64,000 nucleotides of DNA from the NCBI RefSeq assembly GCF_030272615.1, contig NC_081408.1, positions 761,848,673-761,912,672 on the forward strand, in the 5' to 3' direction. Below the pieces are notes generated by a model, which was not told the origin of the DNA, ran no database searches, and saw only the letters and a list, made by a program, of their open reading frames with translations. Below are positions 8,653 to 20,369 of this stretch, in pieces; positions within the stretch are counted from its first letter, which is position 1, and every line of letters starts with the position of its first letter. This stretch comes from Cryptomeria japonica. Its lineage: Eukaryota > Streptophyta > Pinopsida > Cupressales > Cupressaceae. A program made the position numbers and the translations under genes.

Positions 8653-10644
8653 ATGTCTGTTACTCGCTCTCAAAGAGACAAACAAAGCGAGGCACACGCT
8701 GAGTCTAGTATGAATCGAAGATTATCAAATCCTTTTGAAGTTCCACCTATAGAAGAACCTGAAATTACTGAAGCACTTCTTCGGGAATGTCAAGAAAACC
8801 CTTCATTCCAAAAAATTGTAGAAAAGCTTATGGAAAATGACAAAGAAAAATATCTACTCATGCTTACAAGTAAAGGCGTTAAACTTCCTGAAGATTTAGA
8901 CCCAAACATCTTTAAAACTGGATCTCGACAATATGCATATCAAGAACAACAAAGAGAAGAAGAAACCCATAACTTTGAACAACATATACCTGAGCAACAC
9001 ATTCCAGAACAACGCATACCAGAAATGCATATACCTGAGCTAGAAACACTAGAGCAAAATATACCATTTACCACACCTTTTCAGCTAAGAACCAATACAA
9101 GGGAAGAACTTTTCCCTCGACAAGACAATATACCTTTGGCAGCCCTTACTCAACAAATGCAAATGTTGCAAAGGTAAATAAAGGATATGCAACAAGGGAC
9201 AATAGTGTGGTACTCTTTAAACGAAATCTGTCCTTACCCGTTTGGCAGAAGATTGAACATGGTGCCTTTTCCTCCAAACTCAGACGTTCCCAAATTTGAT
9301 AAATATGATGGGAAAAGTGATCCCCGAGATCATGTTCGGGAATTTTGCACACTAAGCCTTGAATTTGCTCATGATGACACCTATTTGATGAGGTTATTCC
9401 CTAGAAGCTTGGGAGGGCAAACCATGGAATGGTTATCCAAAATTACACCGCCCGTGAGATCATTTGATGAGTTGGTTAACAAATTCATAACCCACTATTC
9501 CTATAACATCCAACATGCCATAACCATGCTAGATGTTTGCAACACCAAACAAAAGAACAACGAAACATTCATGGTGTTCCTTCAACGTTGGCGACGCATG
9601 GTCTCCAGATATCCTCGAGATATTCCCGAAAAGGAGAAAATGGAAATCTTCATCGATAACTTGAATGGCGAAATGAGTTACAGACTAAAACTTCAATGCA
9701 TACCATCTTTCGCTAAATTGATTGAAAATGGCATTCAAGTAGAAGAAGCATGTGTCAAAAAGGGCACACTCAAATTTTACAAAGAGGGAACAAACTCATC
9801 AAACTACAATAACCAGAACAACACCAACCTTGACAAATCTCGATTTTGGACTCGAAACAAAAACGAAGGCAACAATGAAACACATGATCCCAAATCTAAA
9901 CAACCAGTACTCGCATTGTCTGGAAATCCTCAAAACCCGAAAAATCCTAAAAATGCTAATACAAATGCTAACACATATGCGCAAAACACCGATCAAGGAC
10001 AACTCAACACAAACAACACCAACGATACTCAAAACAAAAACATGAATCTAGGACCTAACAACAATTCACGCAACAACACGAACAATTTCCAAAAGCGCAT
10101 CTTCACACCACTGGGACAATCATTAGAATCCGCATTCAGAGAACTTTTGGCAAACAAGATTCTTTCTTTGCCTCCAATCAACAACTATGAACCCCCAATC
10201 AAACCACCTTGGTGGAATGATTCACACTATTGTGATTTCCATCGCAACAAGGGTCATAGAACAAATGAGTGCATGAGATTGAAACACATAGTACAGGACA
10301 TGATTGATTGAGGTGACTTAACAGTGGATGGTCTCAAAACAAATGGTGATCATGGGGCCTTCAAAAATCCTCTCCCAAATTACAACAAAGATGGAGCATC
10401 AACTTCGGATGATACACGCGGAGCTCGTATCAACCATATCTACAACAACACCATAAATCACATATCAGTTGAAGATCATCAAGTCAATGTCATCACCATT
10501 CGAGATCCGCATGATCATGAATCTGTCAATGTAACAACCCGAACTCAAAAATATGTCTTGAAGGGACATACTGCACCTACAACTATCACACCAAAAATCC
10601 AATATGACTTGGTGTATTTGGTGACTGCCGTTTTGAAAAGTTAA
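8653..10644 (+). pseudogene. gag and start of pol of a Tat element, two in-frame stops, 3' truncated
   Basis: ATG 8653 (MSVTRSQRDK) starts one continuous frame to about 10615. It is broken only by TAA at 9175-9177 and TGA at 10309-10311. Gag forms the particle that packages the element RNA. Seen: an N-terminal part with pentapeptide-like EQHIP / EQRIP / EMHIP repeats; a retrotransposon gag domain from about 9280 (FDKYDGKSDPRDHVREF, WLSKITPPVRSFDELV, FLQRWRRMVSRYP); an Asn-rich linker; and a C-terminal Cys/His motif CDFHRNKGHRTNEC followed by LKHIVQDMID. The TGA sits where Tat/Athila gags read Arg before GDL, consistent with CGA to TGA. Beyond it the frame runs on as pol-like sequence for about 100 codons. 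It then passes into unrelated AT-rich DNA near 10615, so protease, RT and integrase of this copy are missing. Confidence 0.85.
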
Positions 10645-10659
10645 ATGAATATTTGCCTA

Positions 10660-10735
10660 TGTAATCAGCAATATGAATATAAACAATAAAATCTATTTTC
10701 TGTAATCAGGAATATGAATATAAACAACAAAATCT
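10660..10735 (+). repeat. Two copies of a 41-bp unit
   Basis: TGTAATCAG(C/G)AATATGAATA and the following bases occur at 10660 and again at 10701. They lie just after the point where the Tat body stops. The rest of 10645-11030 shows no gene. Confidence 0.6.
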
Positions 10736-11034
10736 TAATCAAGGACCTTACCTATGATGGTCTCCACTAAGTAACTTCTTGTGATGTTGTTCGTGTTGGC
10801 TTTGTTGGACCCATAAATTAAGATTCAATACATATTATTCAATAATATTAACAGTGAAACATAATAAAGTATTGAAAAGTGCATTACCTTATTGAGCTTC
10901 TCTTTGTTTCAAGAATAGTTTAATATTATCTACTTAACAGGGCCAACCACGTGAAGGTGGAAGCTCATTTGACCCCTCTACCACCCCACACCTAACATCA
11001 CTCTAAATTCCCTGTTAACATATAACATTCATTC

Positions 11035-11205
11035 ATTCTTTCATCCATTCATGAAATATAATATTCAGTCATTACCACATAGCATTCATTAATACGTAAT
11101 ATTCATCAACATTCATTAACACATATCATTCATTAACATTCATTAACACATAATTACATTCATTAACACATAAAATTCATTCATTAACAAATAATACAAT
11201 TACAA
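11035..11205 (+). repeat. Short tandem repeat based on CATTCATTAACACATA
   Basis: About 170 bp of imperfect 15-17-bp units (ATTCATTAACACATAA and variants). It is a simple minisatellite-like patch with no coding potential. Confidence 0.6.
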
Positions 11206-11259
11206 TCATTTTTTTTGAAGCTAAGTAAAGACTAAGTGAAACATCGTTTTCTTCATCAT

Positions 11260-14200
11260 TTTTCCCCTCTTCAGTTGTTGTGCCCTCTGCTCGTGATCTT
11301 AATGTATGCCGAGTCCTGTACCCACGATGAGGACGCTTATGCAAAGGGGGGTCCGCTACAATAACAAAGAAATGGGTTAAATTATAAGATTTTAAATTAT
11401 TGCTACAAGTATTTCATTAATTAAAAGAACATTATAGGAGCCCTCTTTACCCGATGAGGCCACATTATCTTCCTAATCATTTTGTCTAGCCTCATCTTCA
11501 ACATGCCGAACACCCTCTAAATCCTCTCAAGTTGAAACACGAAAGGTTACATTAATCAATACACCAATTGCAATTAAATTCATTTAAAGGAATAATAATG
11601 GTCCTCTTTACCTGATGGGGGCACATTACGTTCTTGATGTTGTCTACCCTAATCATGCTCAACTTGTTCACCACGCTCTACATGCTCTAAAAAAAATAGA
11701 AATGTTACATTAACTACTACACCAATTTAAATTAAAGACGTTTAATTGTATTAATAATTACATAAAAAAATTGTATAACACATGAATACCTCCAGTACTG
11801 GGATGTACACCACAACCTTCATCATGTGCAGGTTGTGTTCCACCCTTAGCAGGCTGCATTCCAATGTCATGTGCATTGTTATCATTGCTTGCTTATTTAA
11901 AACAAATATAGTCATTTTACGTTGGAAATTAACATCGAATAGATTATTTCTCAAGTATTCAATTTTATATAATTTTCATTTAGCTTATTTACTTGTGTGA
12001 CAAAAGCACCAAAATCTTGTGTTTGCCCACTTAATTCTCTTAGGCATTCAGACACGGCTCCATAGCCTTGCTGGAAGGCAATTTTTATGTCATCTTCTGT
12101 GGACACTCTATTGAATTCAGAGCCCTGCATTTTTGCTTAACATTATGAATTTTGCTTCTATTGTTTGATTATAAAAAAAATTTACAATTTATTATATCGA
12201 TGCAATATTTCATTTATTGATACTTACAATTCATGTGACAACTTTCATATAACCACCAGAGCCAAGTTTTTTTTGCCCGTACTTTTCTAGTCTTGCCTTA
12301 GTTGCCTTTGATGTGTCAGGTAGCCTATGAAAAGTTTGAAATATGTTAGATTATGTAAAATAAAGAGTAATTAGTACATAATTACATTGTTAATAGTATC
12401 ACATACCTTCTTTTGCCCGGTGGTGTATGTCCTTTTCTCTTTTTAGCTTTCTCCTTTCCATCCGAAATCGAGTCCTTCCACTCCGTCTCTAGAATCATGG
12501 GGGGACGCTCGTACTTTATGTACTTCTCTAAATGTGTCCTATATTGGTCCCTCACATACTTTAGATATGTGCTAGCTTTATGAAGGACCTTGGTTTTGTT
12601 GAATGTGTCATTTCCGAACAACACAACCAATCAGTTTATGAGTTCATCTTTTAATTGTTGATTTTGGGCATTCCACCGTGTACGTATTGTGGGCTCGAAG
12701 ATCTCCAATGTAATATCATTTAGATTTTTATAAAAAAACATCATTGCCTGCAAAAAAATCATGGGATCATTAGTCCAAAATGAGTGATCATTAAGTAAAT
12801 TACAAATGGGCTATATATAATAATAATTTTAAAGTACGCGAAGCCTTCTCTATCTTTATGGGAAGAAAATAATCGGTCACCACAAATGTGACTGACAACG
12901 TTCCCTTACTAGTAGTACGGGAAGATCCAGGAAATGCTACTAAAATATCACCACTACTGGCCTTTGCATCCCCCGGTACATGTCCTGTTGCACAAGTCGG
13001 TGCAATAATTGATGCCTACATGCTGCATGTTGCCGACATTGTAGTCGACAATATAGGTGTGGATGATGGGGTCAGATGAGGTGGTGTATGCACAGGAACA
13101 TGGACAACACCTGAAGAATAATACATTAAATATATGAGCAATAACACATTAACGAAAGGACATGAACATGTAAAAAATATGAGTTGGTGTATGCACAGAA
13201 CACGGTCATCACCTGAACTACCTGGAGTACCCTGATCATGGCCACCAACTTCATGAGGATGCAAAAATTCTTGTAAAAATAACACGTACATATTTTAGTT
13301 CATGACATAAAAGAGTATAAAATATAAACCATGAATGAACTTATGCTATAATTAAAGATTTCATGATTGCTTACTTGCAAGTTTTGTGTTCTCTTTGTCA
13401 ATTATTTCACCCTCTCTTTTATCTCATTTGTTTGAGGGACTATGAATAACAATTTGAGAAGTTCTTTCTTAATTTTTTTGCATCTTTTTTATCATTTTGT
13501 AGCGTCGTAAATTGTACGCACTTGCTAGGGTGGTACAATTTCACACCTAGTTTAGCACCCGCCTTGGCACATTTTGCATTTTGCATTGCATTTCCCCTTT
13601 AGCACTTAATTACTTAAATTAACTAGGTCTAAGGTCCTATTTCATCATCTTCCATATCATAAAGTTGGGTCCTTTTCATTAAAGTGTGCCCCTTTCATTT
13701 TATTCCTCCAATACATCATTTAATCTAAAACCCTAATTAGGTCCTATTTTGAACTTGGGGGCTTGATTTTGGGGGTCAAAACATCTCGAAATCAGCTGTA
13801 ACTTCGGGATTCTCTCTAAAATCATCATATCCGACGGCCCTGAAAATTTGGTGAAAAGTTGTCGGGACCATGGCGCCTGGAGTGCACACGGTCCCGGACA
13901 TTTTTCCCAAAATTTTAGGAGTGCGATCCAATCATAAAATAAAGCTTAACCCTAAGAAATTGGTGGGAGATTCAATCTCTAGGTCAGCCAAAAGTTGAAA
14001 TTAAGACCTAGGGTTTCATACATAAGAGCTCTTTTTCTTCATTTGAAAGGATCCAGATTTTTGGTTTGAAGGAACCTTCTATGTAGCGAAAGAGCAGATC
14101 TTTGAAGACTTCAACAACATTCAACATCCATCCATCAAGCATTCATCAATTTCATTCATCCATTTAGGGCTTTGAAGGCATTGAAGAGCAATAAGGGATC

Positions 14201-15390
14201 ACCGACTGAAGATTGGCTTGTACCCCTCCCTTGGGGTTGGGTATGATTTCATGTTGTTTTCATGTCTTTGCATAAGCCTCATTATATTATTTGTATTCAT
14301 GCTTTAGATCACTTTGCATCTTGATTTGGAGCATTTACATTATCATTTACAAGCAATTAGGGTTTACTTTCTAGGTTGCTCTAGTTTGCTTACTTGCATT
14401 TTAGGATCTTGCACACACACAAGGTCTGCACACACACTACTTTTACAATACAACTTGGCTATTCGTGGAGGTGGAAAGCACCAAAGTGAGGGTTTGACTA
14501 AGGCAAAACCCTATATAGCCGCCTACAACCCTTTTCAGATATAAGTGCAGATTTCCAAATTCGAAGGACGCCGCAAGTTGCAGATCCGACGAAAGCGGAC
14601 CGAGACAGAACTTCACACCAAATTGCAGAGCAGAAACCTAGGATAGGGGCGTGGGGCGCCCTGGTCCCTCAGACAACAGCAGTTTTCAACACTTTTTGAC
14701 AGCTTTCAGGTTGCCAAAAGGAGCAGTTTCAGGTGCAGAATCAGGTCAGTGGCACATGTGCCCCTGTCCTGAACATTTCCACTCAGATTTCAACCCCAGG
14801 TACACATCTACATTCTCCTTTTATCCTTGTGTTTACAGCTTTTCATCACTTAATCTCAATCTTGCAATCTTGTTACTAGTTCATACTTGCACTCTAGGGC
14901 TAGTAGTTGAACTTGCATCATTTTATCTATCATTTGCAACAAAGGAATAGAAATCCTAATAGGTAGCCCGTGGCTCTCTCTTCCACAAAAAGAAGTGGCC
15001 AATTGTGTAATACCTCTAGGCTCTTTCGTATTCCACAAGTGTGTGATTGAAAGTGAGATTAGGGCATGTTTGCTTAGTGTCACTTTTTCCCCCACACACA
15101 TTTCAGTAGGGTTTGTGGAATATGTGATGTTATCATCACATAATAGTGAGTCCACCTCTGTATCGATATTCTCAGCTACTGTAGGTTCCTTTCCCCGAAC
15201 ATCCATCTGTGACAAGAATATTAGTAACATTATCAAAATTAATGCAAAACTTTAAAGAAAAGAATATAATAATATAAAAAATTTCTTGTATCTAATTTGT
15301 ACAATTACAATGAGGTTTACTTGCTGGGTAGAAATGCCCGGAGCTACATCCTGGTTTGTGCTATGTGTCGGATCAATGTCGTGCTGTGAC
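11260..15390 (-). pseudogene. Decayed multi-exon gene, possibly plant Ptta/En-Spm-type transposon protein
   Basis: The minus strand carries a chain of exon-like blocks with protein-like composition, at about 15390-15320, 15240-15099, 13497-13380, 13290-13200, 13110-12850, 12750-12410, 12330-12240, 12140-12000, 11690-11620, 11520-11440 and 11350-11270. The most informative part (12750-12240) reads RTRWNAQNQQLKDEL, then YLKYVRDQYRTHLEKYIKYERPP, ETEWKDSI and KEKAKKRKG, and in the next block KATKARLEKYGQKKLGSGGY. This resembles the coiled, basic region of plant Ptta/En-Spm transposase-like proteins. The match is from memory and only moderate. Several blocks contain stops, and two near 11440-11690 look like a duplicated exon. 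The gene is split by a solo LTR at 13498-15098. A host gene of unknown function is the alternative. Confidence 0.42.
13498..15098. mobile_element. Solo LTR (1.6 kb) with 5-bp target duplication CATTT
   Basis: The sequence starts TGTAGCGTCG and ends CCCACACA. It is flanked on both sides by CATTT (13493-13497 and 15099-15103). Removing it joins the minus-strand open frame of the surrounding gene without a break for several codons. No primer site, polypurine tract or pol remnant is inside, so this is a full LTR left by recombination between two LTRs. A TATATAG at about 14511 may be its TATA box if it reads rightwards. No copy elsewhere in the window. Confidence 0.75.
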
Positions 15391-15489
15391 AAAAATTAAA
15401 TATAAATAAACATTAGCGAAATGAAACCAATAGACTTACCAAAAAATCTTAATAATAAAATGGTATATTGAAGTCATTAATTGGAGGTT

Positions 15490-15629
15490 GGTTTCTTTAA
15501 CCTCCATGTTCATTACCTTCCTAAATGTTCGTTAACTTGCAAACTAAATGTTCATTACCTTCCTAAATGTTCATTAACTTGATTTCTTTAACTTGCAAAC
15601 TAAATGTTCATTACCTTCCTTAACAAAAC
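15490..15629 (-). repeat. Short slippage-type repeats at the truncated end of a Copia RT
   Basis: On the minus strand the RT sequence continues after the QPL motif as a form of GFVKEGNEHLVCKLKKS. It then breaks up into several direct repeats of GGAAGGTAATGAACATTTAG and AGTTTGCAAGTTAA, after which homology is lost. It marks the 3' truncation point of the Copia element. Confidence 0.65.
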
Positions 15630-16340
15630 CTAGAGGTTGAGACATATAAATTTCCTCATGTAAATCACCATTTAGAAAATCACTTTAAACATCCATTTGA
15701 TGAATAGGCCAATTCATATGCGATGCCAAAGCAAGAACAAGTTTAATAGTAGACATTTTAGCAACGGGAGCAAAAATTTCATTATAATCTAAGCCTTCAA
15801 TTTGAAAAAAACCTTTAGCAACTAATCTAGAGGTTGAGACATATAAATTTCCTCATGTAAATCACCATTTAGAAAATCACTTTAAACATCCATTTGATGA
15901 ATAGGCCAATTCATATGAGATGCCAAAGCAAGAACAAGTTTAATAGTAGACATTTTAGCAATAGGAGCAAAAGTTTCATTATAATCTAAGCCTTCAATTT
16001 GAGAAAAACCTCTAGCAACTAATCTAGCTTTAAACTCAGTAACTTCATTATTTGCATTCAATTTAATTTTATATAACCACTTACATAAAACAAGATTTTT
16101 AACTTGAGGTAAAGGAACTAAATCCCAAGTTTGATTAGCAAGCAAAGTATCATACTCTTCTTTCATAGCTTTTTGCCAATGCGGTTGATTTTTAGCTTGC
16201 TCAAAAGAATTAGGATCATTTAAATTCATAATAGTAGACATCGAAGCATAATTGCAATAATTTATTCTTCTAGCCTTAAGTTTATCCATTCTAGCTAAAT
16301 AATCATCACTTTCTTGAAGCAAAGTTTTAAACCATTTAGG
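15630..16340 (-). pseudogene. Copia reverse transcriptase, N-terminal part with a 207-bp tandem duplication
   Basis: The minus-strand frame reads from NLNDPNSFEQAKNQPHWQKAM through WDLVPLPQVKNLVLCKWLYKIK to FKARLVARGFSQIEGLDYNETFAP, VLALASHMNWPIHQMDV and FLNGDLHEEIYMSQP. This is the fingers region of Ty1/Copia reverse transcriptase, which copies element RNA into DNA. The stretch 15630-15836 repeats 15837-16043 (207 bp, 69 codons) with a few substitutions, so the part from the LVARGF motif to the EEIYMSQP motif is present twice. The codon after QMDV is a stop in both units. The YVDD catalytic box and RNase H are missing because the element is truncated at about 15490. It belongs to the minus-strand Copia element that runs from 21469. 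Confidence 0.85.
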
Positions 16341-16421
16341 CTTCCTTTTAGAGGTAATAGAATCATCACTAGAAGAAGAATCATTAGGAGTAGAATTATT
16401 ATTATCATCATCACTATCACT

Positions 16422-16984
16422 TTAAAAAATAGATGCATTAGGAGTAGGGTTGAGAGAAGGAGTAGGGTTTAGAGAAGGAGGTGTGTCCTCCACAACCACA
16501 ACCTTACTTTCAACAAATTTATTATCTTGCACATTAGAACAATCATGAATACAATTTTTAGCAATACAAACATATCTAGCAACTTTAACTTTGTTAGTGA
16601 TAGGATTGTAAACTCTATATGCTTTAGAATGTTCATCATAACCAACAATATAAATAGAAGATTTCGAATCTAATTTGTGCCTCTTTTGTTTAGGGTTATG
16701 AACATAAGCAGTGGAACCAAAAATCCTTAAATGCTTTAAATTGGGCTTTCTACCAGACCAAGCTTCTTCGGGAGTTATATCCTTTAAGGCTTTGGTAGGT
16801 GTTCTATTAATGAGATAAGTAGCACAAGCCATAGCTTCAACCCAAACTTTATAATGCATAATCATAGCATGTAATAAACATCTAGCCATTTCAACAATGG
16901 TTCTATGCTTCCTTTCTGCTACACCATTTTGCTGAGGTGTATAGGGAATAGTAAGCTCGTGTTTAATACAAAAATATTTCAAAT
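16422..16984 (-). pseudogene. Copia integrase, C-terminal half (right of a nested insertion)
   Basis: The minus-strand frame begins at the insertion junction with NLKYFCIKHELTIPYTPQQ and continues NGVAERKHRTIVEMAR, where the E of AERKHR is the catalytic Glu of the DDE triad. WVEAMACATYLINRTPTKAL, GRKPNLKHLRIFGSTAYVH and IYIVGYDEHSKAYRVYN, all typical of Copia integrase C-termini, follow. It then runs into a low-complexity linker with two SLNPTP repeats. The N-terminal half of the same domain is at 19757-20200. The two halves are split by the element at 16985-19756. Confidence 0.9.
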
Positions 16985-17505
16985 TGTGAGAATTTACCAA
17001 GATCTAGAGGCAATGGAAAACACAAATAAGAGAGAACAAAATATATGATAGGAATAAACTGTATTCTATCAAGATGCAAAATATGATCAACTGGATCATT
17101 ACAAGATGTTCAATTATTGTCCGTGATTGTCCGTACAGACAAAGTAGATGAGCCTACTTATATAGGCAAGGCTTATGGATATGTGAGCACACAAAAATGA
17201 CATGTGGATCAATAAGAAACAAGGGTAGGTAGGAAATAGGTGTGGGTAGGTAGGAGAAACAATAAAATATTCCACATGAGGTGGATCACCCATCGAAAGT
17301 GGAATTATCACTCCACAATAAGTGGATATGACAGAGTAGTAACAAGATCAACACCATAAAAGGTGGAAATTCTCCTACACACACTATCCTAATGTGGCAC
17401 AAACACCCAAGTGTCTCCTACCCAAACTACTATTAAATGCATGTACCTAAGTAAACTTAAGTAATGTGTAATAATATCCGTGATGAATAATTATTTACAC
17501 CAATA
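16985..17505 (-). repeat. 3' LTR of the nested element
   Basis: The left copy of the LTR pair. On the minus strand it contains a TATA-like CCTATATAAG at about 17156-17165. A purine tract AAGGGGGG precedes it in the element sense (17505-17520). Confidence 0.85.
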
Positions 17506-18815
17506 CCCCCCTTAAGTGCAACTTAAGGGAATGCACTAAAGTCTACAATGCAACTAAGCAATGCAAGATGGGTCCCGACTACTAGGCCATGTTAGGTACC
17601 CATGTACAAATGCAATCTCCCATAAACGAAGAAAGAGAGAAAAACCCAATAGGAAAAAACCCTCCCCCAAAAAAGAGATGATGAAAGCACACAATGCTCT
17701 CCATGATGAATGAGAAGAACAAAAAGTCCCCCCCATAAGAGAGAAGAGAGACCATGAAGCCCCCCCCTCAATGTCAAATCTCCTGCAAAGATGGTCCAAT
17801 GATGATGACCAAAATACCTCCCCATAAGGAAGAACGAGAGCCTATGCTGCACCAATATTGTCAAAGTGTGACAAAACCAGGTACCAAGTCGATGACGATG
17901 AATCACTCACTGCAACAAAATGAAGATCAGGCATGGAGATAACCTGCTGTGATCATCATCTGGATATTCAGAAATAGCAGAAATACTGGTACAATCCAAG
18001 TTTCACGGGAGCCATGCACAAATGTGTACAATCTAAGTCTCAATTGGAGCCATGCACTAAGTCTCACAAGATATTCCTAATCTACGTGTACAAGAGCATT
18101 ACATCAAATAGTCAACAATGACAAGATACAAAGAGGTGTGACACTTTACAATAGTGTGAGTACAACATTGCTCATGCAAGAGCATACAACATGATAGTGC
18201 AAATTTGGAAACATGAAGATGATGCCACCAAGAAGCCCTGTAGAATATTGCAGCAAAAGACGCTTACGATTGAGATGTGGCCAAGAGATATAAAAGAGAA
18301 AATCAACCCCCGCCCAGCCCCCCTCCCCCCCCTTGACTGCCGGTTGGAAGCACTGCAAGACAGGTGTGAAGTGACAAAAAAAGTCTTCCCAATTTGACTT
18401 ATTAAATGATGTTTGTTTTTAAAAGATTTTAAAAATCTAAATAAAACAACTTATTATGCCCCTCCCAAAAAACTTTATTAAAAAATAAAGATTTTTTTTT
18501 TTTAAAAGGCGATTGCCATTTTTTTAAAAAAATTGAAAAAAAAACTTTAATAATAATTTATTAAAGACAAAAATAACTTTAAAAAGTTTATTTTTTTAAT
18601 TATTAAAAAACTTATTTAAAAAAAAAAGAAAATTTGATTTTTATTTATTTATTAAATTAAAAAAAAAAAACAATGTACCCCCCCCCATACAGGGAGGGGC
18701 CCACAAACAACTGCGGGACCACCGCAGGTACACTGCGGTTACCCCCCCAAAAAAAAATTCGTTTTTTTTAAACAACAAAAAAAATGCCCCCCCCTGCCTT
18801 TTAAAAAAAAAATCG

Positions 18816-18883
<68 letters not shown>

Positions 18884-19218
18884 AAATAATTAAACGAAAA
18901 ATAAAATAGAACAATTTTTTTTTCTCAGACCTATATCTGCCAGTCTGTACGGCGGGCCAAGAGGGGAGATTTTTTCAACTCGGGGTAATGGAGGCCGATT
19001 TCGACGAATTGACAGTCGATTTTAGGGTTTTTTTGGTCTTCTGAGCGTAATGGAGATGACAGATTTGGACGAAATAAAAGGCGATTCTTAATTGCTCGAA
19101 ACCTCCTCAATCGAATGGTGACCTCAGATCTAACCCAACAAGCTCCAATAATAACCCGCAATATAAAACTCCAAAATGCAAACCCCAAATTTCTCTCAAT
19201 TGACAAACCAATGGCACT
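17506..19218 (-). other. Non-coding interior of the nested element
   Basis: No domain is seen. The part 18400-18910 is extremely rich in A and T runs with short C runs, and includes a TA microsatellite at about 18818-18879. Short open frames here are chance. Confidence 0.6.
18818..18879. repeat. TA dinucleotide microsatellite
   Basis: About 30 uninterrupted TA units inside the nested element. Confidence 0.95.
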
Positions 19219-19236
19219 CTAATGGCTCTAATACCA
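19219..19236 (-). promoter_or_regulatory. Primer-binding site, initiator tRNA-Met type
   Basis: The minus strand reads TGGTATTAGAGCCATTAG directly next to the LTR. The usual Copia primer site is TGGTATCAGAGC, so there is one change (C to T). This fixes the orientation of the nested element. Confidence 0.8.
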
Positions 19237-19756
19237 TGTGAGAATTTACCAAGATCTAGAGGCAATGGAAAGCACAAATAAGAGAGAAAAAAAAATATGA
19301 TAGGAATAAACTGTATTCTATCAAGATGCAAAATATGATCAACTGGAACATTACAAGATGTTCAATTATTGCCCGTGATTGTCTTTACAAACAAAGTAGA
19401 TGAGCCTGCTTATATAGGTAAGGCTTATGGATATGTGAGCACACAAACATGACATGTGGCTCAATAAGAAACAAGGGTAGGTAGGAAATAGGTGTGGGTA
19501 GGTAGGAGAAACAATAAAATATTCCACATGAGGTAGATCACCCATCGAAGGTGGAATTATCACTCCACAATAAGTGGATATGATAAGTAGTAACAAGATC
19601 AACACCATAAAAGGTGGAAATTCTCCTACACACACTATCCCAATGTGGCACAAACACCCAAGTGTCTCATATCCAAACTACTATTAAATGCATGTACCTA
19701 AGTAAACTTAAGTAAGGTGTAATAATATCCATGATGAATAATTATTTACACCAACA
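19237..19756 (-). repeat. 5' LTR of the nested element
   Basis: The right copy of the LTR pair, about 96% identical to 16985-17505, ending at the integrase junction. Confidence 0.85.
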
Positions 19757-20360
19757 CAACTAACCATTAAATGAATTATTTACATATTCCTTACCATTAT
19801 TAGTTCTAAGTATTTTAATCTTAAAATTAGATTGTCTTTCAACAAACATATGAAATTCAGTAAAAACATCAAGAACTTGATCCTTGCTATGAAGGAAATA
19901 GATCCAAGCTCTCCTAGAAAAATCATCAACAAATGTAAGTGCATACCTTGATCCTTGGATGGAGGTATTCTCCATGGGTCCCAAAAGGTCACTATGAACG
20001 AGGTGCAATTTATGATTTTCCCTCCATGATTGACCATGAGGAAAGGGCTCCCTAGGCATCTTACCACTCATGCAACCTGTGCATACAATCTTAGAAGGAA
20101 CAATGGTAGGCAATCCATCTACCATATTTGATTTTTGCCTCAAGGCAATATTATTAGAATTTATGTGCCCAAGTCTTTCATGCCAAACATTAAAATCAAT
20201 GGTAGTAAGAAACTAATACTTTGAACGAGCAAACTCATAAAATTTGAATAAGTTATCATTGTCCATTTTAGCATTAGCAATAACTTGGTTATGCTTTGGA
20301 TAGATGATATAACATATATCCTTAAAGAATTCAATCTTATAATCTTGGCAAAGTTTAGCA
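19757..20360 (-). pseudogene. Copia GAG-pre-integrase and N-terminal half of integrase
   Basis: The minus-strand frame reads NVWHERLGHINSNNI, then a pre-integrase zinc-binding region with CTGCMSGKM and PFPHGQSW, then the integrase core LHLVHSDLLGPM (first catalytic Asp), TFVDDFSRRAWIYF and LRTNNGKEYVNN. In the last motif the second catalytic Asp of the usual TDNG is replaced by Asn (TNNG), which would kill activity. A stop follows where the nested element begins. The upstream 20360-20200 contains stops and gives NFLFAAKLCQDYKIEF. The family call is certain and the protein is inactive. Confidence 0.88.
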
Positions 20361-20369
20361 GCAAAAAGA

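Larger units (their letters stand above)
16985..19756 (-). mobile_element. Non-autonomous LTR retrotransposon nested in the Copia integrase
   Basis: Two direct repeats of about 520 bp (16985-17505 and 19237-19756) flank about 1.73 kb. Read on the minus strand the LTR starts TGTTGGTGTAAA and ends TTCTCACA. The primer site lies next to the right-hand LTR and a purine run next to the left-hand LTR, so the element reads leftwards. Flanks are ATTTG on one side and AGTTG on the other, a 5-bp target duplication with one change. I count about 22 differences between the LTRs (roughly 4%), so it is clearly older than the element at 29.85 kb. No gag or pol sequence is recognisable inside, so it must have been moved by proteins of another Copia element. 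Confidence 0.85.

Noticed and set aside
18641-18883. Ile/Tyr-repeat frame on the minus strand
   Set aside because: Translation of a TA microsatellite. The same applies to 53182-53418 and 53306-53390.
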